Assembly (NCBI GenBank): GCA_965250265.1
Contig: CBDFNO010000014.1
Span: 434,001 to 498,000 of the forward strand
Reading direction: 5' to 3'
Length of the DNA stretch: 64,000 nt
Source of the DNA: PRS1 sp965250265
GTDB lineage: Bacteria; Bacteroidota; Bacteroidia; Flavobacteriales; Flavobacteriaceae
Shown: one piece after another, positions 48,475 to 57,631 of the stretch
How positions within the stretch are numbered: the first letter of the stretch is position 1
Layout of the letters: each line of letters opens with the position of its first letter
Notes under the pieces: model-generated
Databases searched by the model: none
Told to the model about the DNA's origin: nothing
What the model saw: the letters and a program-made list of their open reading frames with translations, nothing else
Translations under genes and position numbers: made by a program

Positions 48475-49014
48475 ATGAACAGAATAGTATTTTTTGTCGC
48501 TATTTTATTAGTTGTCACTAGCTGTAAGGAAAAATCGTCACAATCTACCAATTATGAGACAAACGAATGGGTTTTAGTTTATAGAAATGATGATAATGGA
48601 AAAACAATTTTCGGAAATAAGGAAAAATTAATAGAAGCAGTGAGAAAAGGATTTCCTATTCGAATTGGATTTGGCTCAAGAAGATCTAATGATTCTACTA
48701 AGTCAGTTGAGCATGTTACTGACGCGCATTTTCTGACAATTTCAAATGGTAAAGAAGTTTTTGCTCAAATAAAACCTATAATTGGACAAAGACCTGAATT
48801 GGAAAACAATTCTTTGGATATAACTTTTAGACACAATATTGAATGGTCCATAATAGTTGGAACAAATGGATTTTCAGATCGCTTATCTGTGGATAATCAA
48901 GCTGATACAATAATTGGTCATCGAACAAGACCTACAGAAGTCAGTTGGTTTGTAAATTCTATCCAGAATAAAAACATGGATAAACCTCAAGCATTACCAC
49001 TTTATTCTAATTAA
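48475..49014 (+). CDS. cassette 16: lipoprotein, paralog of cassette 21
   Basis: 179 aa from the ATG at 48475, with lipobox VVTSC; the frame is open to 48454. The conserved core includes RIGFGSRR, VEHVTDAHFLTI and IVGTNGFSD. From about 48710 to site 16 the DNA is identical to cassette 21, while the 5' third differs. No family is recognised. Confidence 0.65.
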   Translation: MNRIVFFVAILLVVTSCKEKSSQSTNYETNEWVLVYRNDDNGKTIFGNKEKLIEAVRKGFPIRIGFGSRRSNDSTKSVEHVTDAHFLTISNGKEVFAQIKPIIGQRPELENNSLDITFRHNIEWSIIVGTNGFSDRLSVDNQADTIIGHRTRPTEVSWFVNSIQNKNMDKPQALPLYSN

Positions 49015-49022
49015 TAAACTAA

Positions 49023-49154
49023 AGCTAACAACGCCTATAATTAATTGCTTGGTACTTGCCTACTTGGAAAATCCTACGGATTTTCCTCTGGTTCGTTTTC
49101 TTTTACTAATTTAGTTCTAGCCAACGCAACTAACCATACACGAAACCGTTGTGC
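49023..49154 (+). repeat. cassette site 16 (attC-like, 132 bp)
   Basis: Left arm AAAGCTAAC matches GTTAGCTTT; right arm GTTGTGC. Class A. Identical to site 21 except for the last bases before GTT (AACC here, ACAC there). Confidence 0.8.
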
Positions 49155-49200
49155 GTAATTTAAGACCTCTCGAGAAAACAATAAACATTGCTAAAATTTA

Positions 49201-50379
49201 ATGGGACAAGCAAAACAAAGAATGATTGAATGGGATGAACGGAATTTTAGCAGTATTCCTTATAAAAACGTATGTATAAAACATATTAATGATAATGCAA
49301 TCAAACGTTTTATTCTAAAAAATTACAGCGATGGATATTGCGATTATTGCCAAAAAGATGTCAAGGTTGTAAGCTTTGATGATTTACTTGAATTTATGAT
49401 GCTTGGAATATCAAACTTCTATGAGGATGCTGCAAATTTTATGAGTTACAATGGAAGAGAAGGTGGATATTTAGGAGAAACTTTCGACCCTAACGAATTA
49501 ATACAGGAACGAATCGGTTTGGAAACTGACCCATTTGAATTAACGGAAGATATCGTAAATTCTATTGATGACATTGCTTGGTCAGAACCCGATATGTATT
49601 ATGATACTGAACGAGATGAATTAATGTACCAATGGAGTTTTTTTAAAAATTTGATAAAACACAAATCAAGATATCTGTTTCAACAAAATGAATCTTCCAA
49701 AAAAAGTAAAAACGCATTTACAATATTAAAAGAAGTAGGTCAAATATCTAAACAGTTAAACTTAATAAAGAAGATAGATAAAGGAACTGTAGTTTACCGT
49801 TGTAGACAACATCATTCTAGTAAAGTTGTTAATGAAAAAGAAAGATTAGTGGCGCCACCAGAGGAATATGCCATTTATCCCAACAGATTTAGTCCTTCAG
49901 GCATCTCTATGCTATATTCGGCGTTCGACCCAACTACTGCGATTTTGGAAACGATAAGCAGAGAAGATAAAGACAAAGACTCTATCACGATTTCAAAATT
50001 TATATTAAAAAAAGAAATCTATGTTGTTGACTTCAATGGACTACCAAAGTTACCGAGTATTTTTGATTTTGAAAAAGTAAAAACACACTATCTAATTCGT
50101 TTTCTATATGATTTAGTTTGTGATTTCACAAAAGACATAAAAAAAGATGGAAAAGAACATATAGAATATGTACCTACTCAAGTGGTTACAGAATACTTTA
50201 GATATCCATTCAACAAAAATCGACAAAATACTATTGAAGGAATTGTCTATCCATCTTTGAAAAATAAGTCCGAATCATCTACTGTGATATTCTGGAATAA
50301 TGAAGAATGTTTAGAAAACCTTGAATTAATTGACTTGAAAATAGAAAAAATAAAAAACTACGCACAACAACGTGTATAA
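49201..50379 (+). CDS. cassette 17: RES-domain protein with N-terminal extension
   Basis: 392 aa. The N-terminal half has a Cys pair (GYCDYCQKDV) and a helical region of the kind annotated as HEPN/RES N-terminal domain. The C-terminal half (about 195-370) is a RES domain: VVYRCRQHH with the conserved Arg, then NRFSPSGISMLYSAFDPTTAILE with the Ser, Tyr and Glu positions. RES proteins degrade NAD+ in RES-Xre toxin systems. No antitoxin is in the cassette, so it may be a defence effector. The stop lies inside site 17. Confidence 0.8.
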   Translation: MGQAKQRMIEWDERNFSSIPYKNVCIKHINDNAIKRFILKNYSDGYCDYCQKDVKVVSFDDLLEFMMLGISNFYEDAANFMSYNGREGGYLGETFDPNELIQERIGLETDPFELTEDIVNSIDDIAWSEPDMYYDTERDELMYQWSFFKNLIKHKSRYLFQQNESSKKSKNAFTILKEVGQISKQLNLIKKIDKGTVVYRCRQHHSSKVVNEKERLVAPPEEYAIYPNRFSPSGISMLYSAFDPTTAILETISREDKDKDSITISKFILKKEIYVVDFNGLPKLPSIFDFEKVKTHYLIRFLYDLVCDFTKDIKKDGKEHIEYVPTQVVTEYFRYPFNKNRQNTIEGIVYPSLKNKSESSTVIFWNNEECLENLELIDLKIEKIKNYAQQRV

Positions 50380-50553
50380 AACATCCCTAATAAAGGCTTT
50401 CCGAGAGGTTCGTGTTTATTTGCTAAGACCGTCAAATTTTTAAATTTGGCATTTAAGATTGATAAGTTAAAAATATAAAAATTCGGCTCTGTGTTAAAAC
50501 CGAAAATGTAGTACATTTAAACACGCTACGTTTCATACACGAGACCGTTGTAA
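50362..50553 (+). repeat. cassette site 17 (attC-like, 192 bp)
   Basis: Left arm TACGCACAAC matches GTTGTGCGTA; right arm GTTGTAA. Inner arms GTGTAT/ATACAC; class B. It encodes the last residues (AQQRV) of the RES protein. Confidence 0.8.
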
Positions 50554-50576
50554 CACATTTTGACCAAATCAAAAAA

Positions 50577-51125
50577 ATGCAGGAATTCAGAAATTGGAAA
50601 GAGTTTATTAACCAAGTTTTAATTGACAGCGGACAATTTAAAAACTCAACTTCTGAATTAATAAATCAAACCGAAATCGAGACATTTAAATCAACCGACA
50701 AAAACTCTTTGACTGAAATTAGAGTTGGTTATTTGAAAAAAAACTCACTGATTTATTTACAGATTTTTAATCCGTCCGTTCCAGGTTATAATAAATATGT
50801 TGAGGGAGAATATTTTTACCAACACGATTTTAGCGAAGACGGAAAAACTTATGGAAATCCAGCATTGGAATTTAATGAACGGAATCGAAACGGAATTCTC
50901 TCAATTCTCAAAAAGGGATTAAAAGGTAAAGAAGTTCAGTTCGTGAAAAACGATAAAATTCTGAAATCGAAACTTTACATTGCGGAATTTGACTCGAACT
51001 TCAGCTATTCTTATGATTTTACAAAGAGAAGTTTTTGGAACAAAATATTCGGGCAGAAAATTGACAAAATGCACGGAATTGTAAAGCGAGAAATAGAACT
51101 GAATTCAATATTTAATGGAATATAA
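50577..51125 (+). CDS. cassette 18: cytosolic protein, identical to cassette 23
   Basis: 182 aa without signal or membrane segment. It starts MQEFRNWKEFINQVLIDSG and contains FNPSVPGYNKYVEGEYFYQ. No family is recognised. Gene, leader and following site are repeated without change at 54921-55640. Confidence 0.65.
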   Translation: MQEFRNWKEFINQVLIDSGQFKNSTSELINQTEIETFKSTDKNSLTEIRVGYLKKNSLIYLQIFNPSVPGYNKYVEGEYFYQHDFSEDGKTYGNPALEFNERNRNGILSILKKGLKGKEVQFVKNDKILKSKLYIAEFDSNFSYSYDFTKRSFWNKIFGQKIDKMHGIVKREIELNSIFNGI

Positions 51126-51133
51126 AAAACGTG

Positions 51134-51266
51134 TTACAACAATGTATAACCGCAATTACGGCGGATTCGACTACGTCCGAATCCACTCGGAATTGCTAAA
51201 GTCAGTACTTAACCGAAAAACCATAACTTAAAACCCGTAACGGACGGTTATACTGAGCCGTTGTAA
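51134..51266 (+). repeat. cassette site 18 (attC-like, 133 bp)
   Basis: Left arm GTGTTACAAC, right arm GTTGTAA. Stem GTATAACCG/CGGTTATAC. Class D, same as sites 10 and 23. Confidence 0.82.
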
Positions 51267-51371
51267 TGCATTTGAGAGCACATTTCCTCATTCAAAATAC
51301 AGTTTCACTCAATATGACTTTTTCAAAATAAAAATCTGAATTAAATTGAACTCAAATCAAACCGACCAATT

Positions 51372-52247
51372 TTGAAAAAAGCACTCTTACTTTTATTATT
51401 ATTTTCGAGTGGAATCACATTCTGCCAATCAAAAGAATATAGCGGAATTGTAAAAGCCAAAAGCGACAATCTTCCACTTCCTGGAGTAAATGTGATTATT
51501 AAAGGAACAAAAATCGGAACTCAAACGGACTTTAATGGAAATTTTAAAATTTCAGTTCCTGATTCTTTAAATGTATTAAGTTTTTCATTCCTTGGAATGG
51601 TTCCTTTGGAGTATAAACTCAAGGACGAAAAGAATCTTGAAATATTTTTAAAAGAAGATTGTAACATTGACTGGTTTGATGAACGACATATCGGATTTTA
51701 TTTAAATAGCGGACTTATTAATAATCCTGTTGGTGGACTATTTCATTTTTCTTTTACACCAAATTATAATTGGCCAACAATTAAAACAGGAATTAGTTAC
51801 CAAACCAACCTAAAAGAAAATAAGTTTCTCAACGCTTATTTGAATTTTCATCATCTTTTTGTCAGTTGTGATTTTAACGCTGACATCAATTCCTCTTTGA
51901 GAAACTTGGAGTATGATAATAATATAGAATTGACAGCATATTCAGTTGAAACAAGTCTTAATTTTAATCGTTTTAGTGCAATAATTGGCTTAAGTACTAT
52001 TGACTATAATAAAACGTCGGAAAACGAAAATATAAATTCGATTGGACCAACATTCGGACTTGGAACTTGGATTGGACAACCCTTTTTAATGTCTGTATCT
52101 GCGAAAACAACGATTTATAAAAATTTGAGCGAATATCACGCCGAAATAAAAAAACAGTACAAAGGAGTTTATGGATTTCTAAAATATTATAAAGTTAACG
52201 ACTTTAATGAATTGAGTTTAGGAATCGGAATCGAATTAAGTTATTAA
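51372..52247 (+). CDS. cassette 19: outer-membrane-type protein with CarboxypepD_reg-like domain
   Basis: 291 aa with a TTG start and a signal peptide ending ITFCQ. Residues 21-90 form a carboxypeptidase regulatory-like beta sandwich (SGIVKAKSDNLPLPGVNVIIKG, DFNGNFKISVP), typical of Bacteroidota TonB-linked proteins. The rest looks like an eight- to ten-strand beta barrel ending in an aromatic residue. It is identical to cassette 25, including a 105-base leader. Confidence 0.75.
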   Translation: MKKALLLLLLFSSGITFCQSKEYSGIVKAKSDNLPLPGVNVIIKGTKIGTQTDFNGNFKISVPDSLNVLSFSFLGMVPLEYKLKDEKNLEIFLKEDCNIDWFDERHIGFYLNSGLINNPVGGLFHFSFTPNYNWPTIKTGISYQTNLKENKFLNAYLNFHHLFVSCDFNADINSSLRNLEYDNNIELTAYSVETSLNFNRFSAIIGLSTIDYNKTSENENINSIGPTFGLGTWIGQPFLMSVSAKTTIYKNLSEYHAEIKKQYKGVYGFLKYYKVNDFNELSLGIGIELSY

Positions 52248-52261
52248 AAAATAAAAACGCA

Positions 52262-52393
52262 TTACAACACCGTATAAAATTAATTGCTGGTTTTAGTCTA
52301 TTTACGAAAGTCCTCGCGGACTTTCTATCTGTGATTTATTTGCTAACTTTAGTGCTTAAACCACGCAACTAATCTTATACAAAACCGTTACAA
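52262..52393 (+). repeat. cassette site 19 (attC-like, 132 bp)
   Basis: Left arm GCATTACAAC matches GTTGTAATGC; right arm GTTACAA. Inner arms GTATAA/TTATAC. Class A; same as site 25. Confidence 0.82.
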
Positions 52394-52414
52394 GCAAGCT
52401 GAAAAAACCAATAA

Positions 52415-53188
52415 ATGACTGAATTCACAGAACTTTATAAAAAATTATCTAATTCCGAACTTCTAAAGATTGTAGCGGAATCCGATAAGTACAATCCAGT
52501 CGCCGTAGAAACTGCAAAAACGGAAATTGATAATCGAGAATTATCAACAGAGGAATTAAACAAAGCTAAAACTGATATTAACAAGCAACAAGAAAAAAAG
52601 AAACTCGAAATTGAAAAACGGAAACGCCAAGAAGAAAAAATAAAGAAAGGTGCTTCTACTCTTTTTGAAACCATCAATCCTATTCAAAACGGAATTCAAA
52701 CACCTGAAAAAATCATTAGACTTACAACTCTAATTTTTGCAGGAATTGCTGTTTATAGAATTTTCAAGGAATTTGGAATGCTTAGTTATATGTTTACTGA
52801 CAGCGGAGGAAAATGGGACTTAAGTATGGTTGAGTATTTCTTTCGTCTTATTATATTGCCACTTGCGATATTTCTATTTTGGAAGCGGAAAAAAAGTGGT
52901 TGGGTTTTGCTATCTATATTTTTAACTTATTCAGCAATCTCAGCTATCGGACTATTTTTTATGAATTTAGGACGAGAACCTTCAGGAATACCAGCACTCG
53001 AATCATTATTTCCAACAGTTTCGCCAATTACATACATAATGACTTTAATATTCTTTGGTGGCACATTGTGGTTGATTTGTAAAGAAAATATCCGAAATAT
53101 TTATAAAACATCTAAACAGACAATGTTTGTGACTATTGGATTAACAATAGCTGTGAACGTGGTTTTTATTTACTCAATTATTGGATAA
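52415..53188 (+). CDS. cassette 20, gene 1: coiled-coil membrane protein, paralog of cassette 15
   Basis: 257 aa, the same length and layout as the cassette 15 protein: charged coiled coil, then four membrane segments. Identity is moderate, so this is an old duplication. The stop overlaps the start of the next small gene by one base. Confidence 0.65.
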   Translation: MTEFTELYKKLSNSELLKIVAESDKYNPVAVETAKTEIDNRELSTEELNKAKTDINKQQEKKKLEIEKRKRQEEKIKKGASTLFETINPIQNGIQTPEKIIRLTTLIFAGIAVYRIFKEFGMLSYMFTDSGGKWDLSMVEYFFRLIILPLAIFLFWKRKKSGWVLLSIFLTYSAISAIGLFFMNLGREPSGIPALESLFPTVSPITYIMTLIFFGGTLWLICKENIRNIYKTSKQTMFVTIGLTIAVNVVFIYSIIG

Positions 53189-53304
53189 TGGATATAATTT
53201 TGAACATTTTAAAATGGATTTTAATAATTTTATTTTTCCCATTATCCTTGATTTTTGTTGCTTACTATAAACAAAAGAAAGCGAAAAAAAACAGAATACT
53301 ATAA
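53188..53304 (+). CDS. cassette 20, gene 2: 38-aa membrane peptide
   Basis: Starts MDIILNILKWILIILFFPLS, closely matching the 40-aa peptide of cassette 15, and has a basic tail (KQKKAKKNRIL). TAATG overlap with the gene before it suggests translational coupling. Confidence 0.65.
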   Translation: MDIILNILKWILIILFFPLSLIFVAYYKQKKAKKNRIL

Positions 53305-53323
53305 AAGTGAGCAGAAAGCCAGC

Positions 53324-53519
53324 TTGTAACAATGGCTATAATTAATACGGGTTTTGGTACTTAATCAAAGTTTAAAACTTTAAACCAAGTCCGCCAAATC
53401 TTTTTGATTTGGCTTTATGAACAAAAAAGATAAAACAAAATAAAAAGTTTTGGCTAAGTGCTAAATCGGAAATTAATCGCTTATTAATTCCCGTACTAAC
53501 CATAGCCGAGACGTTAGCT
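53324..53519 (+). repeat. cassette site 20 (attC-like, 196 bp)
   Basis: Left arm GCTTGTAAC matches GTTACAAGC; right arm GTTAGCT. Inner arms GGCTAT/ATAGCC. Class B; near-copy of site 6. Confidence 0.8.
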
Positions 53520-53545
53520 TTAATTTGATAAACTTAAGTAGAAAT

Positions 53546-54085
53546 ATGAACAGGTTAGTATTTTTTGTTGCTATTTTATTAGTTGTCATTAGCTGTGAAA
53601 AAAAATCACCGCTATCTACCAATAATGAGATAAACAGATGGATTTTAGTTTATAGAAATGATGATAATGGAAAAACAATTTTCGGAAATAAACAAAAATT
53701 AATCGAGGCAGTGAGAAAAGGATTCCCCGTTCGAATTGGATTTGGTTCAAGAAGGTCTAATGATTCTACTAAGTCAGTTGAGCATGTTACTGACGCGCAT
53801 TTTCTGACAATTTCAAATGGTAAAGAAGTTTTTGCTCAAATAAAACCTATAATTGGACAAAGACCTGAATTGGAAAACAATTCTTTGGATATAACTTTTA
53901 GACACAATATTGAATGGTCCATAATAGTTGGAACAAATGGATTTTCAGATCGCTTATCTGTGGATAATCAAGCTGATACAATAATTGGTCATCGAACAAG
54001 ACCTACAGAAGTCAGTTGGTTTGTAAATTCTATCCAGAATAAAAACATGGATAAACCTCAAGCATTACCACTTTATTCTAATTAA
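53546..54085 (+). CDS. cassette 21: lipoprotein, paralog of cassette 16
   Basis: 179 aa from the ATG at 53546, with lipobox VVISC. The first about 80 codons differ from cassette 16 at scattered positions. The remainder is identical at DNA level, through most of the following site. No family is recognised. Confidence 0.65.
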   Translation: MNRLVFFVAILLVVISCEKKSPLSTNNEINRWILVYRNDDNGKTIFGNKQKLIEAVRKGFPVRIGFGSRRSNDSTKSVEHVTDAHFLTISNGKEVFAQIKPIIGQRPELENNSLDITFRHNIEWSIIVGTNGFSDRLSVDNQADTIIGHRTRPTEVSWFVNSIQNKNMDKPQALPLYSN

Positions 54086-54093
54086 TAAACTAA

Positions 54094-54225
54094 AGCTAAC
54101 AACGCCTATAATTAATTGCTTGGTACTTGCCTACTTGGAAAATCCTACGGATTTTCCTCTGGTTCGTTTTCTTTTACTAATTTAGTTCTAGCCAACGCAA
54201 CTAACCATACACGAACACGTTGTAG
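54094..54225 (+). repeat. cassette site 21 (attC-like, 132 bp)
   Basis: Left arm AAAGCTAAC, right arm GTTGTAG. Same as site 16 up to a few bases before GTT. Class A. Confidence 0.8.
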
Positions 54226-54241
54226 GTAATTTGACCGAAAT

Positions 54242-54787
54242 ATGAAAACACCATTTTACATTATAATTTTAGTTTGCATTTTTAGTTGTAAATCGACTAA
54301 AATAGTTTCGGAATCGAATACTGAATCGGAATCGATTTCTAAAAAAACCGAAATGGAATTTTATGAAAACGGACTTTTAAAAAGTATCGGACAAATTGAC
54401 TCGGACTTTTTATCTAAAGCGGCTCGAATTGGATTGTGGAGTGAATTTTATGAGAATGGGAAACTGAAAGAAACTGGAGAATATAAAACTGACTCGTATG
54501 TGAATTGCTGTATTGCTGGACCTTGTGATATCATTTATAGTTACAAAATTGGAGAATGGAATTATTATCACGAAAATGGACAATTAAGAGCAAAAGGAAT
54601 TTATAAAATTGACAAAAAGCACATTGAAACGACTTGTGAAGGCGGAGACGAAATCAATATTGGATTTCTAAATGAGAATTGGAAATTTTATGACAAAAAC
54701 GGAATTGAAATTAAACTGACTGAAAAGGAAATAAAAGAAATGGAAAAGAGCGGAATTGTAGATGAATTTGACTTTATGGGAAAGTAA
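54242..54787 (+). CDS. cassette 22: lipoprotein with YwqK/MORN-type repeats
   Basis: 181 aa with lipobox IFSC (residues 12-15). At least three repeats of the form EFYENGLLKSIGQ, EFYENGKLKETGEY and YYHENGQLRAKGIY are visible, typical of YwqK-like MORN-variant proteins. In some bacteria such proteins serve as antitoxins or envelope proteins; the role here is unknown. Confidence 0.75.
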   Translation: MKTPFYIIILVCIFSCKSTKIVSESNTESESISKKTEMEFYENGLLKSIGQIDSDFLSKAARIGLWSEFYENGKLKETGEYKTDSYVNCCIAGPCDIIYSYKIGEWNYYHENGQLRAKGIYKIDKKHIETTCEGGDEINIGFLNENWKFYDKNGIEIKLTEKEIKEMEKSGIVDEFDFMGK

Positions 54788-54795
54788 AAAACTAC

Positions 54796-54927
54796 CTACA
54801 ACACCGTGTATAATTCATTGCTAGTACTCGCCTACTTACGAAAATCCTCGCGGATTTTCTATTCGGTTTGTATTTGCTAAATTAGTTGCTGAAACACGCA
54901 ACGAAATCATACACAAACACGTTGTAA
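54796..54927 (+). repeat. cassette site 22 (attC-like, 132 bp)
   Basis: Left arm ACCTACAAC matches GTTGTAGGT; right arm GTTGTAA. Inner arms GTGTAT/ATACAC. Class A; almost the same as site 14. Confidence 0.82.
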
Positions 54928-54950
54928 CACATTTTGACCAAATCAAAAAA

Positions 54951-55499
54951 ATGCAGGAATTCAGAAATTGGAAAGAGTTTATTAACCAAGTTTTAATTGA
55001 CAGCGGACAATTTAAAAACTCAACTTCTGAATTAATAAATCAAACCGAAATCGAGACATTTAAATCAACCGACAAAAACTCTTTGACTGAAATTAGAGTT
55101 GGTTATTTGAAAAAAAACTCACTGATTTATTTACAGATTTTTAATCCGTCCGTTCCAGGTTATAATAAATATGTTGAGGGAGAATATTTTTACCAACACG
55201 ATTTTAGCGAAGACGGAAAAACTTATGGAAATCCAGCATTGGAATTTAATGAACGGAATCGAAACGGAATTCTCTCAATTCTCAAAAAGGGATTAAAAGG
55301 TAAAGAAGTTCAGTTCGTGAAAAACGATAAAATTCTGAAATCGAAACTTTACATTGCGGAATTTGACTCGAACTTCAGCTATTCTTATGATTTTACAAAG
55401 AGAAGTTTTTGGAACAAAATATTCGGGCAGAAAATTGACAAAATGCACGGAATTGTAAAGCGAGAAATAGAACTGAATTCAATATTTAATGGAATATAA
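54951..55499 (+). CDS. cassette 23: exact copy of cassette 18
   Basis: The 182-aa protein is identical to that at 50577, as are the leader from GTTGTAACAC and the following site. Only the bases before the cassette start differ. This is a recent duplication. Confidence 0.65.
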   Translation: MQEFRNWKEFINQVLIDSGQFKNSTSELINQTEIETFKSTDKNSLTEIRVGYLKKNSLIYLQIFNPSVPGYNKYVEGEYFYQHDFSEDGKTYGNPALEFNERNRNGILSILKKGLKGKEVQFVKNDKILKSKLYIAEFDSNFSYSYDFTKRSFWNKIFGQKIDKMHGIVKREIELNSIFNGI

Positions 55500-55507
55500 A
55501 AAACGTG

Positions 55508-55640
55508 TTACAACAATGTATAACCGCAATTACGGCGGATTCGACTACGTCCGAATCCACTCGGAATTGCTAAAGTCAGTACTTAACCGAAAAACCATAA
55601 CTTAAAACCCGTAACGGACGGTTATACTGAGCCGTTGCCA
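55508..55640 (+). repeat. cassette site 23 (attC-like, 133 bp)
   Basis: Left arm GTGTTACAAC, right arm GTTGCCA. Class D, same as site 18 up to GTTG. Confidence 0.82.
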
Positions 55641-55672
55641 GTAATATGAAAAAAAAGTGAACATTAGAAATT

Positions 55673-56455
55673 ATGAAGAAAATTACATTGTTATTATTAT
55701 TGTCAGTAATTTTTACTTGTTGTTCAAATGATAGAAAAGTTTTTGAAGAAGCAAATAGATTAATAAGCGAAAACAAAATTGATTCTGCACTTGTGTATAT
55801 TAGAACTGAAAAGGAAATTAAGTCTGATGCAATAAGAACTGAATTTGTAGAAGATGGAAATAGAGACGTTAATAAATTAATGAATTTAATAGACAACGCT
55901 ACTGTCTCGTATGAATACATAGAAAATTCAATTGTAAATTCTTCATCATTAGAATACGCAAAAAAAATAATGGTTGATTTATCAGATTCTGATATCGAAA
56001 AACTTAAAAATGGAAATTTAAATACTTCATTTTTAAAACCTCAAAAACTGAATGATAATTTTATTGATTTAATGAGGTCAGAAGTTGATAACAAAGATGC
56101 TTTTGTTAAAGAAAGAGATGAGAAAATAAAAAAAGACGAAATCTTTTTAGAAGAGAGAAGAAAATATTCAGAAGAGTCTCATAAACAAGAAATACAAGAT
56201 AATTATAGAAAAGAAATTGTTGAAAAACAGTTTAATAAATGGGATGGTTCTCATATAAAATTAACCAAATTAATTAAAGATAATATGCACGACCCAGATA
56301 GTTATGAGCATATAGAAACTAAATTTAGAGATAATAAGAACTCTATATTTGTTACTACAAAATATAGAGGGAAAAATGCGTTTGGAGCAAAAGTAATTAA
56401 TACTACATCTGTAAATACTGACATAGATGGAAATATTATTGAAGTCTTGAATTGA
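55673..56455 (+). CDS. cassette 24: lipoprotein of unknown function
   Basis: 260 aa with lipobox IFTCC. A helical N-terminal half (FEEANRLISENKIDSALVYI) and a coiled middle are followed by a C-terminal domain LIKDNMHDPDSYEHIETKF...YRGKNAFGAKV. That last domain is widespread as an isolated module in bacteria, with no known function. The cassette sits between copies of cassettes 18 and 19, where it appears inserted. Confidence 0.7.
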   Translation: MKKITLLLLLSVIFTCCSNDRKVFEEANRLISENKIDSALVYIRTEKEIKSDAIRTEFVEDGNRDVNKLMNLIDNATVSYEYIENSIVNSSSLEYAKKIMVDLSDSDIEKLKNGNLNTSFLKPQKLNDNFIDLMRSEVDNKDAFVKERDEKIKKDEIFLEERRKYSEESHKQEIQDNYRKEIVEKQFNKWDGSHIKLTKLIKDNMHDPDSYEHIETKFRDNKNSIFVTTKYRGKNAFGAKVINTTSVNTDIDGNIIEVLN

Positions 56456-56515
56456 GCAGCGGTAAAAAAACATCTCAATGATTACTCAAAAGCAGAAAAT
56501 ACTACTGGCAACAAC

Positions 56516-56636
56516 GTGTATAATTAATACTACTTCTCTACTCCAATTTAAATTTCTATCTTTAAACTTACGATTTGCTACTTCTGAAAATCCTGCGGAT
56601 TCTCAGCCGTACAAATCATACACGAACACGTTGTAA
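56516..56636 (+). repeat. cassette site 24 (attC-like, 121 bp)
   Basis: Left arm TACTGGCAAC matches GTTGCCAGTA over 10 bases; right arm GTTGTAA. Inner arms GTGTAT/ATACAC. Class A variant. Confidence 0.8.
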
Positions 56637-56741
56637 TGCATTTGAGAGCACATTTCCTCATTCAAAATACAGTTTCACTCAATATGACTTTTTCAAAATA
56701 AAAATCTGAATTAAATTGAACTCAAATCAAACCGACCAATT

Positions 56742-57617
56742 TTGAAAAAAGCACTCTTACTTTTATTATTATTTTCGAGTGGAATCACATTCTGCCAATC
56801 AAAAGAATATAGCGGAATTGTAAAAGCCAAAAGCGACAATCTTCCACTTCCTGGAGTAAATGTGATTATTAAAGGAACAAAAATCGGAACTCAAACGGAC
56901 TTTAATGGAAATTTTAAAATTTCAGTTCCTGATTCTTTAAATGTATTAAGTTTTTCATTCCTTGGAATGGTTCCTTTGGAGTATAAACTCAAGGACGAAA
57001 AGAATCTTGAAATATTTTTAAAAGAAGATTGTAACATTGACTGGTTTGATGAACGACATATCGGATTTTATTTAAATAGCGGACTTATTAATAATCCTGT
57101 TGGTGGACTATTTCATTTTTCTTTTACACCAAATTATAATTGGCCAACAATTAAAACAGGAATTAGTTACCAAACCAACCTAAAAGAAAATAAGTTTCTC
57201 AACGCTTATTTGAATTTTCATCATCTTTTTGTCAGTTGTGATTTTAACGCTGACATCAATTCCTCTTTGAGAAACTTGGAGTATGATAATAATATAGAAT
57301 TGACAGCATATTCAGTTGAAACAAGTCTTAATTTTAATCGTTTTAGTGCAATAATTGGCTTAAGTACTATTGACTATAATAAAACGTCGGAAAACGAAAA
57401 TATAAATTCGATTGGACCAACATTCGGACTTGGAACTTGGATTGGACAACCCTTTTTAATGTCTGTATCTGCGAAAACAACGATTTATAAAAATTTGAGC
57501 GAATATCACGCCGAAATAAAAAAACAGTACAAAGGAGTTTATGGATTTCTAAAATATTATAAAGTTAACGACTTTAATGAATTGAGTTTAGGAATCGGAA
57601 TCGAATTAAGTTATTAA
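56742..57617 (+). CDS. cassette 25: exact copy of cassette 19
   Basis: The 291-aa CarboxypepD_reg-like protein, its 105-base leader and its site are identical to cassette 19 (51260-52387). The following cassette differs (GTTGGCA instead of GTTACAA). Confidence 0.75.
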   Translation: MKKALLLLLLFSSGITFCQSKEYSGIVKAKSDNLPLPGVNVIIKGTKIGTQTDFNGNFKISVPDSLNVLSFSFLGMVPLEYKLKDEKNLEIFLKEDCNIDWFDERHIGFYLNSGLINNPVGGLFHFSFTPNYNWPTIKTGISYQTNLKENKFLNAYLNFHHLFVSCDFNADINSSLRNLEYDNNIELTAYSVETSLNFNRFSAIIGLSTIDYNKTSENENINSIGPTFGLGTWIGQPFLMSVSAKTTIYKNLSEYHAEIKKQYKGVYGFLKYYKVNDFNELSLGIGIELSY

Positions 57618-57631
57618 AAAATAAAAACGCA

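Noticed and set aside
51372..57617. Exact duplicate cassettes as an assembly artefact
   Set aside because: The copies have different neighbours and differ precisely at the boundaries, which an artefact would not easily produce, though long reads would settle it.
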